7,203 bases of DNA from Chloroflexota bacterium (GCA_025450375.1 JANWHO010000099.1:1-7203), one strand, 5' to 3'. Shown: positions 1-6,739, counted from the stretch's first letter. Program-made: numbers and translations. The notes: generated by a model not told the origin, from the letters alone.

Positions 1-2
1 GC

Positions 3-755
3 CTGGCCAGCTTCCAGGCTCGCGCCTATGGCCCTCGCCATCGCGGCCTCGCCGCGGCGCTGGTCGAGCGTGCCACCGCCGCCTTGCGCACCGCCCGCCG
101 CTTCACCGTCGAGCGATCGCGTCTCACCGAGCCGCCCGCCCCAGCGGCTGCCTCGCCACTCGCCGATCGCCCAGGTGTGGGTGTGGTCCCCGATGGTCGC
201 GATGAGCCCGCCGTGCCGGCGGAGGAGGCCGCCCCGAGCGCCCACATGTTGGAAAACCTCCGCATCCTGACCCTGCTCGATGTGGGAGCCCTGAAGCTGG
301 CCGGGGAGCCCGTCAATCTCCGCTCGCTCACCCAAATGGTGATCGCGCACGATGAAGCCTTGCATCCCAGACTGATCGTGGACGGCCCCGATGACGTCGT
401 GGCTCTGGCCGACCCTGGCTACACCACCCTCATTCTGGAGAACCTGCTCGACAATGCCGCCCGCTATTCGCCCGAAGGCACCCAGATCAAAGTGGCCTGG
501 ACCATGGCCGACCGCGCCGCCATTCTCCGCGTGACCGATCACGGCCACGGGATCCCCGCCGGCGGTCGTCGTCACCTCTTCGCCCGCTTTGCCTGGACCC
601 CGGTCGAAGGTGAGAATCCCACCGCCCACGGGGTGGGTCTGGGCCTCTATCTCAGCCGAGCCCTGGCCGAGGCCATGGATGGCACCCTGGAACTGGAGCA
701 TACCAGCCGGAAGGGCAGCACCTTCCGCCTCAGTCTGCCAGCCCTTCCCGACTAA
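3..755 (+). CDS. Sensor histidine kinase, C-terminal part (5' end outside window)
   Basis: The frame is open from the left edge to TAA at 753-755, giving about 250 visible residues; the true start lies upstream. The last ~170 residues carry a GHKL/HATPase_c ATP-binding domain. The N box is ENLLDNAARYSPEG (first Asn residue 147, second 151, counted from base 3). The G1 box is D179-H-G-H-G-I, the F-box-like motif is HLFARF, the G2 box is GVGLGL at 210-215, and a final KGSTFRLSLP matches the G3 end. Before it, MLENLRILTLLDVGALKL (from residue 82) looks like the second dimerisation helix. By family knowledge such proteins autophosphorylate on His and pass phosphate to a response regulator; KdpD-like kinases resemble this C-terminus most. 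The oddity is that no HELRTP-type H-box is present where it should be. Residues ~41-80 are instead a Pro/Ala/Glu-rich stretch. The only upstream His in a helical context is residue 13 (RHRGLAAAL). No response regulator is visible. Kinase fold is sure; activity is uncertain. Confidence 0.88.
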   Translation: MASFQARAYGPRHRGLAAALVERATAALRTARRFTVERSRLTEPPAPAAASPLADRPGVGVVPDGRDEPAVPAEEAAPSAHMLENLRILTLLDVGALKLAGEPVNLRSLTQMVIAHDEALHPRLIVDGPDDVVALADPGYTTLILENLLDNAARYSPEGTQIKVAWTMADRAAILRVTDHGHGIPAGGRRHLFARFAWTPVEGENPTAHGVGLGLYLSRALAEAMDGTLELEHTSRKGSTFRLSLPALPD

Positions 756-772
756 CCGCCGTTCCTTGGCGG
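756..772 (+). terminator. Short hairpin right after the kinase stop, possible terminator
   Basis: CCGCC (756-760) pairs perfectly with GGCGG (768-772) across a 7-base loop, starting on the first base after the TAA of the kinase gene. No T-run follows, so it is not a classical intrinsic terminator. It may only pause or stabilise the transcript end. The position, at the end of a gene facing a convergent neighbour, is the main reason to list it. Confidence 0.3.
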
Positions 773-803
773 GCCGAAATGGGGATGAAAAAGCTTGGTC
801 ACT

Positions 804-829
804 GGGAGCGCGAGCGTCTCGCTCGTCCC
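804..829. repeat. Palindromic element between convergent genes
   Basis: GGGA (804-807) pairs with TCCC (826-829), and inside it GCGAG (810-814) pairs with CTCGC (818-822) around a CGT loop, leaving a small internal bulge. An alternative pairing of GAGCG (806-810) with CGCTC (820-824) also exists. From general recollection, similar GGAGCGCGNGCGTCTCGC-type hairpins recur between genes in some Chloroflexota and other GC-rich genomes, so this may be one copy of a dispersed palindromic repeat. Only one copy occurs in this window, so repeat status is inference. It could also act as a bidirectional terminator between the kinase and the RHH gene. Confidence 0.4.
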
Positions 830-845
830 CGTTTGCTGCCTCTCA

Positions 846-1172
846 TTACCCGCCTTTCACCTTCGCCCGCGGTACGCGGGCACCGGTGCGTGGCGGGCGG
901 ATCCGCACCTCGCCACCCCAGGAACTGGTTGCCGAAACACCGTGCGCCCGCGCCTCATAGCCGCCATTGTCCAGGAAGGACCGCAAGGCAATACGCGCCA
1001 CCTCGGAGATGCCTTTCGCCGTTACTTGCGCCAGTCGCTGAATCTGCTCCGTCTCTTCAGCCGTGAGCCGCACCGACAGCACGATGCCCGCGGGCCTGCG
1101 GACACGCACATCGCGGGTGATTTCCTCCCCAACTCCACCCGTTCTCCATGGCTGCTCGTCCTTCCCTGGCAC
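846..1172 (-). CDS. Ribbon-helix-helix (CopG/Arc-type) DNA-binding protein
   Basis: This 108-residue protein starts with GTG at 1172-1170; an in-frame TGA lies directly upstream, so the reading cannot extend further. A purine-rich GGGAGAGGTGG stretch upstream on the minus strand could serve as ribosome site, though its spacing to the start is long (about 11 nt). The core shows a beta strand (IVLSVRL, residues 30-36), helix A (AEETEQIQRLAQV, 38-50), the turn K-G-I-S (53-56) and helix B (SEVARIALRSFLDN, 56-69). This is the layout of the RHH family, which bind DNA as dimers through the paired strands and are often autorepressors or antitoxins. The tail after residue 70 is Gly/Arg-rich, and its last residues are encoded by a perfect hairpin at 865-881. 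No toxin-like partner gene is adjacent, so an antitoxin role is unsupported. It is convergent with the kinase and divergent from the methyltransferase operon. Partner, target and exact C-terminus are unknown. Confidence 0.72.
   Translation of the reverse strand: MPGKDEQPWRTGGVGEEITRDVRVRRPAGIVLSVRLTAEETEQIQRLAQVTAKGISEVARIALRSFLDNGGYEARAHGVSATSSWGGEVRIRPPRTGARVPRAKVKGG
865..881. repeat. Perfect 7-bp hairpin within the RHH gene 3' end
   Basis: GCCCGCG (865-871) and CGCGGGC (875-881) are exact inverse complements separated by GTA. A 10-bp perfect palindrome, GCACCGGTGC (880-889), overlaps its right end. The hairpin lies inside the last codons of the minus-strand RHH gene, 36 bases from the hairpin at 804-829. 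Together they may form one composite palindromic element that has been read into the coding region. Confidence 0.45.
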
Positions 1173-1333
1173 TCACCAGCGCGCCACCTCTCCCGGACCG
1201 GCATCATATGCCGTTGCCGGTCGCCATAGGCCAGGTGTAGATGTCGACGCAAGTGGAACAGCCAGCAAGCGGCCGCCAAGCATGACGTGCGACGCACGGT
1301 GAGCGCCTTTGTTACGGAAGTATTTCGGACTAT

Positions 1334-1349
1334 CACTGAGTATACAGTG
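1334..1349. promoter_or_regulatory. 16-bp inverted repeat, operator candidate
   Basis: CACTG (1334-1338) and CAGTG (1345-1349) are exact inverted half-sites separated by AGTATA, and the inner GTATAC (1340-1345) is itself a palindrome. It sits in the AT-rich divergent region and overlaps the minus-strand -10 candidate TATACT (1344-1339). A dimeric repressor such as the neighbouring RHH protein could bind here and control both directions. That pairing is inference from position. Confidence 0.4.
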
Positions 1350-1483
1350 CACATCTTTGGGGTATTAATGTGATAGGCATGGAACCAAACGTAAGCTAAT
1401 ACTACTTTTTTCAGGCGTGCCAGGGCGGGGAGCGCCAGAGGGGTTTCGAGCCAATCTGCTACCCTCAAAGGCGAATCCCCAAT

Positions 1484-1488
1484 GGAGG
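1484..1488 (+). promoter_or_regulatory. Shine-Dalgarno site deciding the methyltransferase start
   Basis: GGAGG lies 6 bases before the in-frame GTG at 1495-1497, an ideal spacing. This favours the 1495 start over the upstream GTG at 1417. The ATG at 1490 is out of frame. Confidence 0.75.
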
Positions 1489-1494
1489 TATGGC

Positions 1495-2373
1495 GTGCAG
1501 GAAGGGACGGCGAGCGCTCTGGCCGAGGTCGCCGCCTATTATGACCAGCAGGTGGATCGCGAGTGGCTCCGGCTGACCCGCCATCGCGTGGAATATGGCG
1601 TGACCCTCCGGGCAATCCGTGATTCACTCCCACCCCAAGCGCGGGTGCTGGATGTCGGTGGGGGGCCCGGCCGGTACGCGGTAGCCCTGGCCGCCGCCGG
1701 CCACCGCGTGACCCTCCTCGACCTTTCCCCACGGATGCTGGCGCGGGCGAGCGCTCACGCCAATGACCGGAGAGTACGGCTGGTCGAGTTGGTCGAAGGC
1801 ACCGCGACCGATCTCTCCCGCTTTGATTCTGGTTCATTTGATGCCGTCCTGCTCCTGGGTCCACTCTATCATCTCCCTGCGGCCGAGGACCGTTTCCGAG
1901 CCTTGCGGGAGTGCCGCCGGGTGTTGTCGCCCACGGGTGCTCTATTGGCGGCCTTTATCACCCGCTACGCGCCGCTCCGGTACCTGGCGCGCACCGATCC
2001 CCGGCTGTTGCTCCGAGACGCCGAGCGGTACGAAACCTTGCTGGAGTGTGGGATCTTGCCGGAGCCCATCGACTCGGCCGTGCCCCATGCCTACCATGCG
2101 CGCCCGGAGGAGATCCCGCCCCTCCTGCAAGCCTCGGGCTTCGAGGTGCTCCGTCTGCTGGCGGCCGAGGGGATCGTCGATGGGGTGGAAGAGCGGGTAA
2201 GTGCCCTGCAAGGTCCGGCCTGGGAGGCGTGGGCCGACCTGAACTATGACCTGGCCTCCGATCCGGGCTTGCTGGCCGCCAGCGCCCATGTGCTGGCAAT
2301 TGCCCGGCGCCGTGATGACGATGTGGCGCGGGCCGAAGAGGAGATATCCGTTGCGGTTTCTCTCGAAACATAG
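1495..2373 (+). CDS. Class I SAM-dependent methyltransferase
   Basis: The protein has 292 residues from GTG 1495, chosen for the SD site GGAGG six bases upstream and because the conserved fold begins soon after. It has a Rossmann-type SAM-binding fold. Motif I is VLDVGGGPG (residues 51-59), the acidic residue at the end of strand 2 is D76 (VTLLDLSPRML), and the strand-4 motif is FDAVLLLGPLYHL (115-127). The post-motif ECRRVLSPTGALLAAF is typical of Methyltransf_11/25-type enzymes. The N-terminal helices (AAYYDQQVDREWLRL...RHRVEYGVTLRAI) match a family I know from general experience as uncharacterised cytosolic methyltransferases of GC-rich bacteria. The methyl acceptor (small molecule, lipid, protein or RNA) cannot be told from sequence. 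It is the first gene of a tight four-gene operon and its last 23 bases overlap the next gene. No signal peptide or membrane segment is seen, so it acts in the cytoplasm. Confidence 0.9.
   Translation: MQEGTASALAEVAAYYDQQVDREWLRLTRHRVEYGVTLRAIRDSLPPQARVLDVGGGPGRYAVALAAAGHRVTLLDLSPRMLARASAHANDRRVRLVELVEGTATDLSRFDSGSFDAVLLLGPLYHLPAAEDRFRALRECRRVLSPTGALLAAFITRYAPLRYLARTDPRLLLRDAERYETLLECGILPEPIDSAVPHAYHARPEEIPPLLQASGFEVLRLLAAEGIVDGVEERVSALQGPAWEAWADLNYDLASDPGLLAASAHVLAIARRRDDDVARAEEEISVAVSLET
2338..2343 (+). promoter_or_regulatory. Shine-Dalgarno site deciding the propeller-protein start
   Basis: GAGGAG lies 7 bases before the TTG at 2351-2353, inside the 3' end of the methyltransferase gene. 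It supports the rare TTG start, which puts a basic residue and then a hydrophobic stretch at the N-terminus, as a signal peptide needs. Earlier in-frame starts would add a Trp/Pro-rich stretch that is a shadow of the methyltransferase. Confidence 0.7.
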
Positions 2374-3307
2374 TCCATGGCCGGCTCTCCTGCTTGCCCT
2401 GGTCTTCCTCTTCACGCCATCGTTTCCGCCCGCTCGCGGGGCGGGGCAGCTACCCGCCAGGCTCATCCTGCTGGCCGCCGCCCCGCCAACCCGTGATCTC
2501 TCACCCGCCCATTCCGCCCTGTGGTGGGGCACGCCGAGCGATCACCTGACGCGCGTGCCGGGGATCACCGAGGCAGGGGCCGTGACCGCGCTCACCCGCT
2601 CGCCCGATGGCCGGCATATCGCCTATGTATTGGACGGTACGGCACTCTGGCAGGCTGATTCCGCCGGCGCGCATCCTCGGCGTCTCTATGCCTTGCCCGC
2701 GGATTCCTTTGGCCAGATCACGGCGCCTCGCTATACCCCGGATGGCAAGAGGATCGGATTCAGCGCCGGCTGCTGCGCCAACTTCAGCTCCTATGCGTTG
2801 AACGTCGATGGGAGGCACCTTCGGCGACTGTTCGCCGGCGGAGTGCGCCTGCTGCAGGATTGGTCTCCGGATGGGAAACACCTGCTGTTCACCCTGAATG
2901 GGGCGCTGTGGATGGCTGATGCCGGTGGTGGCCATGCACGGCCGGTGGGTGGCGATGCCCCAGGTGCTGGGAGCTTCTCGGATGCCCGCTTCTCACCCGA
3001 TGGCAGCCACATCATCGCCACCCTTCATCCGGCCGAGGGCGCGGAGGAAGCGGCCGCCTCCGTGATCGCGCTCCTCCATCCTGATGGCCAGTACCTCACC
3101 ATTCTCACCGGCAACCTCGGTCTGTCCGCGTCTCAGCCGTCCTGGAGTCCTGATGGAAAGCACATCGTCATTCTGGTCGCCTCGGGAGCGCTGGGCCCGC
3201 TGGGCCGGTTGCATGATCCGTGGGTGATGCGCTACGACGGGAAGGGGCTGCGCAACCTCACGGGCGGCGCCATCGGAGACGTGAGCGCCGTCGCATGGGG
3301 CCGATGA
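2351..3307 (+). CDS. Exported TolB-like/PD40 beta-propeller protein
   Basis: The protein has 318 residues from TTG 2351, with SD GAGGAG. It begins with a signal peptide: MRFLSKHS, then a hydrophobic run at about residues 10-22, then a Pro/Ala-rich region ending near ARGAG (28-32), where cleavage is likely. No lipobox Cys follows, so it is probably secreted or held at the outer face of the membrane. The mature part has repeated PD40 (WD40-like, TolB C-terminal type) blades. Their signatures are SPDG at 84-87, 172-175, 215-218 and 266-269, TPDG at 129-132, and degenerate VDG/PDG turns at 152-154 and 244-246. This fits about six blades; the last one ends early at AWGR. A Cys pair (141-142) sits in the third block. 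Such propellers bind proteins or glycans and are not enzymes by themselves. It overlaps the methyltransferase by 23 bases, and its TGA overlaps the next ATG by 4. A role together with the surface-facing transglutaminase is plausible but inferred. Confidence 0.85.
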   Translation: MRFLSKHSPWPALLLALVFLFTPSFPPARGAGQLPARLILLAAAPPTRDLSPAHSALWWGTPSDHLTRVPGITEAGAVTALTRSPDGRHIAYVLDGTALWQADSAGAHPRRLYALPADSFGQITAPRYTPDGKRIGFSAGCCANFSSYALNVDGRHLRRLFAGGVRLLQDWSPDGKHLLFTLNGALWMADAGGGHARPVGGDAPGAGSFSDARFSPDGSHIIATLHPAEGAEEAAASVIALLHPDGQYLTILTGNLGLSASQPSWSPDGKHIVILVASGALGPLGRLHDPWVMRYDGKGLRNLTGGAIGDVSAVAWGR

Positions 3308-4470
3308 TTCCTCTGGGAGGCCGGTGGGTATGGCCCGCCGCCCTGGGAGTGGTGATCCTGGGGGCCGGGCTGTTCTCCGGTTGGCCCCTCCCGCAGCGGA
3401 TCGGCCCGGCCCTCCTCGGGCTTCTGGCGGTTTGCCTCCTGGCAACCCAGGCCAGCGCCTGGGCCCTGAGCGCGACTTCAACCCTTGCCCGGCGTACCGT
3501 CACGGCGGGAGACACCCTGACCGTGCGCTACGCGGTCCGGAATCGCGCCCCCTGGCCGGTCATCTGGACTATGCTCCGTCCCGAGGGGATCGGCGCCCAA
3601 ACCGCCGAGATACACCTGGTGGCCATGCCTCCCCGTGGGCGCCGCTCCATTGAGGTCGAGCTTCCTTGCTGGTACCGCGGTTGCTGGCCGGCGGGCGGGT
3701 GGCAGTTGCATACCGGCGACCCGTTCGGCTTTTTCGCCCGATCGAGGAGTCGCCGGGCCGAGGAAATGGTGCTGGTCTATCCCCGTCCTCTCCCTCTGGC
3801 CGACCTGGCGCTCCCGTTCCCTTCGGGACGCGGGGCCGGTCTCCGTGGCCGCTCCAGTGCCCAGCCTTCCGCCATGGTGCGTGAGGTGCGCCCGTATCAG
3901 CCTGGCGACGTGCTCTCGCGCATTCACTGGCTCTCCACGGCCCGGCGCGGGACGCTGATCGTACGGGAGCCCGAGGGAGAGCCCGCCGCGGAAACCTGGC
4001 TGGTCCTGGATCTGGATGCCGGCGCGCACACGGAGCAAGATGGGACGGAGACGGTGGAACTGGTGATCGCCACCGCCGCGTCCCTGCTGGACCGGCAGGA
4101 ACGGGCAGGCATCCCGACCGGATTGCTCCTGGCCGGACCGAACACCATCATCGCGCCGGGTCGCCGGCGCGGCCATGGGCAGGCGCCGCGCGAGGCCCTG
4201 GCCATGGCCGCGGCCGCCTCCGGCGATGTGGCGCGCGGTTTGGACCGGTTGCCGGGGAGTGCCCGCTGGGGCGCCCTGATTGTGATCACCCCCTGGGCGG
4301 ACGCTCGCTGGAGCCCTTGGCTGGCGAACCTGGCTCGGGTGGGCGGGGCGGTGGTCTGCATTCTGGTGCAAACTCCGGACTCGATAGATGGGGATACCCT
4401 GGACGCGCAGGCCCTGGCGCTGGATAGCGCGGGGGTGCGGGTTCACCGTTATCGTGGATGGGCGCCATAA
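3304..4470 (+). CDS. DUF58 domain membrane protein
   Basis: The protein has 388 residues. The start at 3304 is chosen for the ATGA overlap with the previous stop (3304-3307); an in-frame ATG at 3295 would add three residues. Two membrane segments lie at about 9-27 and 33-53, followed by a beta-rich region resembling the usual N-terminal part of DUF58 proteins (TVTAGDTLTVRYAVRNRAPWPV). The DUF58 signature is clear: REVRPYQPGD at 193-202, then SRIHW at 205-209, then STARRGTLIVRE. A following strand WLVLDLDAG (Asp 236 and 238) begins the von Willebrand A-like part, but a complete DxSxS metal site is not seen. By family knowledge DUF58 proteins act with MoxR AAA+ ATPases and membrane transglutaminases; their exact biochemical role is unsettled. 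The gene is coupled on both sides: the downstream ATG shares one base with its TAA. No MoxR gene is in this operon, which is unusual. Confidence 0.9.
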   Translation: MIPLGGRWVWPAALGVVILGAGLFSGWPLPQRIGPALLGLLAVCLLATQASAWALSATSTLARRTVTAGDTLTVRYAVRNRAPWPVIWTMLRPEGIGAQTAEIHLVAMPPRGRRSIEVELPCWYRGCWPAGGWQLHTGDPFGFFARSRSRRAEEMVLVYPRPLPLADLALPFPSGRGAGLRGRSSAQPSAMVREVRPYQPGDVLSRIHWLSTARRGTLIVREPEGEPAAETWLVLDLDAGAHTEQDGTETVELVIATAASLLDRQERAGIPTGLLLAGPNTIIAPGRRRGHGQAPREALAMAAAASGDVARGLDRLPGSARWGALIVITPWADARWSPWLANLARVGGAVVCILVQTPDSIDGDTLDAQALALDSAGVRVHRYRGWAP

Positions 4471-6698
4471 TGGCGCGTCAAGGATCGCTGCCGATGACGG
4501 CCCCGGCATGGCGGATGGTTACCCGCTTCCTGGGAACGGCCGGGATCGCCCTGGCCATGACTCTGATCGCCGCGCGGACCCTTGGGGTGCTGTTTATGAC
4601 CGGCGGCGCTCCCTATCTGGTGGCGCTGTGCCTGGCGGCCGGAGTCTCCTCGTTGCCCCTTATCCTCTCCCGGCTCCCCGATTGGTGCTGCTGGCTGCTG
4701 GCCCAGGTTTTCGCGGGGGCGGGCGCCCTGTGGCTGGCGAATCGCCCGGTTGGCTTGACCGATTCGATCAAGAATCTGCCCGCCGGCGGACTGTCGCTGG
4801 AACTCCCCGGCCAATCCGCCAGCCAGGCCATATCGCTCAATATCGGCGGTCATGGCGCGATCTTCATACTCCTCGTGCTCCTGGCCCTGCTCACCTGGGA
4901 ATTGACCTGGGGGGTGCTGTGGCTGGTGCTTCGTGCCGGCTATGTCTGGCCCGCTATTGTGTTGGCGGGGGCGAACCTCCTGACCGCGGCCAGCGTGAGC
5001 GGCGCCGCTCAATCCTGGATCCTCCCATTTGTCGGCTTGGCGCTTGTCCTGGTCCTATGGCACACCTGGGCGGAGCGCTGGGCGCACGCGGTGGAACCTA
5101 CGGAAGGCCGCTTGCCGCTCCGCTGGGCAGTAACCTCGCTGGCGGGGGGCCTCTGCGCTCTCGGCCTGGCGGTTCCGTTGGCCTGGTGCGCGCTGCCCAC
5201 CTGGCAGGCCGGCGCTTTGCGGCACTGGGCCACCCAAACCTGGACCCGCTGGCAGCCAGAACTCAGCAACCCGCTGCGCCTGGCGGCGCTTCCCGACAGT
5301 GGCGCGCTGGGCGCCGGTGGTTTTGGCGATCGGGTGGCGCTCGATGGGCCGTTCCACCCCTATGCCGGCTCGGTGATGCGGGTGCGGGGGGTGCCTCCCG
5401 GTCTCCGGCCCTATTGGCGCGGCCAGGTTTATACCCAATACAGCCAGGGAAGCTGGCGTCTGGGCGATCCTGGTCAAACCCTGACCGCCCCAGCGGGCGT
5501 GGCGATGCCCGCGAACGTCCCCCACCATGATGACCGTGTAGTGACCGTGCGAATCACCGTAGCGGCGCCCGCGGATGGCCTGCTCTTCGCTCCTGGCCGC
5601 CCGGTGACCGCCAGCATCGCCATGCGCGGCATCTACCCCGATCCCAATGTCTCCGGCAGCGAGCCCGCCGCGCTGTATGGGGCGAACGAGCTCCCAGCCG
5701 GCGCCCAGTACACTATCGCGTCCGAACTGCCTTTTTCCACTCCTCGTCCAGGGGCGATTGGTCCGCCGCCGGATGGTCGGTACACGACGCTCCCCGCTGG
5801 GCTCGATCCACGCCTCCGCCAATTGGCGGTGCGGCTCACGGCGGGCGAACCAGATCAACTGGGCAAGGCACGGGCGATCACCGCGTATCTCCACGGTCCT
5901 CTCTTCACCTATGACAGCGGAGTCGGCGCCCCGCCCAACGGACAGGATCCGCTCGTCTATTTCCTTTTCACCAGCCACCGTGGTTACTGCGTACATTTCG
6001 CCTCGGCCATGGCCCTGCTAGCCAGGCTGGCCGGACTACCGGCGCGGGTGGTGGGCGGTTACATTACCGGTACGCACACCGCAACCGGCTGGGAGGTACG
6101 AGGAACGGACGCCCACACCTGGCCGGAAATCTTCTTTCAGGGGGTGGGATGGGTGCCTTTCGAGCCCACGCCCGGCTTCGCCGGCGCACCAGCGGGGAGC
6201 CAGATCGGCGCCGGTGGTCCGGCCCTGGCTGGGGGCGTTCAGCCTGCCGCCAAGCCAACCACGGCCATCCCCCTAACTCCAGCCAAACCGGCAGAGGCGG
6301 CGACCGTGCCCACGAGGCAAACCGAGACCCATGTCCCGCCACTCTGGCCGCTGATCGCCCTGCTGGCGGCCGTCTTCCTGGGGACAGCGTGGGCCGCCAT
6401 ATCCCGCCGCCGGCAACGCACCATCGACGGTATCTACCGGCAAATGGGCCGAACCGCCGCCATCCTGGCCCAGGGCCCTCGCTCCTGGCAAACTCCTCAG
6501 GAGTTCGCGCGCCTTTACGCCCAGCGATCACCCGAGGAATACGCCGACGTGGCCAGAATCACCGGCCTCTACGCCATCGCGACCTACGGCCAGACGCGCG
6601 GATCACTCAATCCGCAAGAGATTCAGGATGCCGCCGAGGCGCTCCACCGGCTCCGCCGCCGCTGGCTGGCCCGGAAACTGCGGCTGCGGCGAGACTGA
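4470..6698 (+). CDS. TgpA-like membrane transglutaminase with DUF4129-like C-terminus
   Basis: The protein has 742 residues from ATG 4470, chosen for the TAATG overlap with DUF58. Alternatives are ATG 4458 and ATG 4494; the latter has AGGA nine bases upstream. About six or seven membrane segments fill residues ~20-240 (for example 20-43, 48-66, 72-90, 130-152, 158-175, 183-200, 217-240). A large outside domain follows. Its transglutaminase-like core has the catalytic Cys507 in SHRGYCVHFASAMALLARL, then GLPARVVGGY, and His549 in DAHTWPEI. The third position is Glu565 in GWVPFEPTPG, where Pseudomonas TgpA has Asp; C-to-H (42) and H-to-acid (16) spacings match the family. A Pro/Ala-rich linker (~570-620), one membrane segment (~625-645) and a cytosolic helical end (~648-742, TPQEFARLY...ITGLYAIATYGQ) resembling DUF4129 complete it. 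The likely role is protein crosslinking or proteolysis at the cell surface; the substrate is unknown. Confidence 0.92.
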   Translation: MARQGSLPMTAPAWRMVTRFLGTAGIALAMTLIAARTLGVLFMTGGAPYLVALCLAAGVSSLPLILSRLPDWCCWLLAQVFAGAGALWLANRPVGLTDSIKNLPAGGLSLELPGQSASQAISLNIGGHGAIFILLVLLALLTWELTWGVLWLVLRAGYVWPAIVLAGANLLTAASVSGAAQSWILPFVGLALVLVLWHTWAERWAHAVEPTEGRLPLRWAVTSLAGGLCALGLAVPLAWCALPTWQAGALRHWATQTWTRWQPELSNPLRLAALPDSGALGAGGFGDRVALDGPFHPYAGSVMRVRGVPPGLRPYWRGQVYTQYSQGSWRLGDPGQTLTAPAGVAMPANVPHHDDRVVTVRITVAAPADGLLFAPGRPVTASIAMRGIYPDPNVSGSEPAALYGANELPAGAQYTIASELPFSTPRPGAIGPPPDGRYTTLPAGLDPRLRQLAVRLTAGEPDQLGKARAITAYLHGPLFTYDSGVGAPPNGQDPLVYFLFTSHRGYCVHFASAMALLARLAGLPARVVGGYITGTHTATGWEVRGTDAHTWPEIFFQGVGWVPFEPTPGFAGAPAGSQIGAGGPALAGGVQPAAKPTTAIPLTPAKPAEAATVPTRQTETHVPPLWPLIALLAAVFLGTAWAAISRRRQRTIDGIYRQMGRTAAILAQGPRSWQTPQEFARLYAQRSPEEYADVARITGLYAIATYGQTRGSLNPQEIQDAAEALHRLRRRWLARKLRLRRD

Positions 6699-6739
6699 TC
6701 CTGGGAGTGCTGCATGCTTGCGGCAATAACAGGCACCGG

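Larger units (their letters stand above)
1173..1494. other. Divergent intergenic region, AT-rich core
   Basis: These 322 bases separate the minus-strand RHH gene from the plus-strand methyltransferase. Bases 1173-1300 are GC-rich and hold no convincing gene on either strand. Bases 1310-1410 are clearly more AT-rich than the rest of the window and are the likely promoter area. On the minus strand, TATACT (1344-1339) with TTAATA (1368-1363) at 18-bp spacing is a possible -10/-35 pair for the RHH gene. On the plus strand, AATACT (1398-1403) with TAGGCA (1374-1379) at 18 bp is a weaker candidate for the operon. Both are short hexamer matches only. A T-run lies at 1406-1411. The 85-base leader before the methyltransferase start shows no riboswitch fold that I recognise. 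An in-frame GTG at 1417 would lengthen the methyltransferase by 26 residues but is less likely than the start at 1495. Confidence 0.6.

Noticed and set aside
846..1172. RHH protein as the antitoxin of a toxin-antitoxin pair
   Set aside because: No small toxin-like gene is adjacent on the same strand; upstream is non-coding and downstream is the convergent kinase.
1406..1494. SAM-type riboswitch upstream of the methyltransferase
   Set aside because: I could not find the conserved core or paired helices of a known SAM riboswitch in this short leader.
1022..1864. Minus-strand open frame of 280 codons
   Set aside because: It is antisense to the methyltransferase and the RHH gene; its translation is Arg/Pro-rich and low-complexity, with no recognisable motif.
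2246..2350. N-terminal extension of the propeller protein
   Set aside because: The extra 35 residues are Trp/Pro-rich shadow sequence of the methyltransferase and would bury the signal peptide; the SD-led TTG at 2351 fits better.
4388..5530. Long plus-strand open frame (380 codons) over the DUF58/transglutaminase junction
   Set aside because: It overlaps two genes with clear family motifs in other frames. Its Gly/Arg/Pro-rich translation has no domain and reflects high GC.
5055..5996. Minus-strand open frame of 313 codons
   Set aside because: It is antisense to the transglutaminase, whose membrane segments and catalytic region explain the sequence. No supporting motif or start site was seen.
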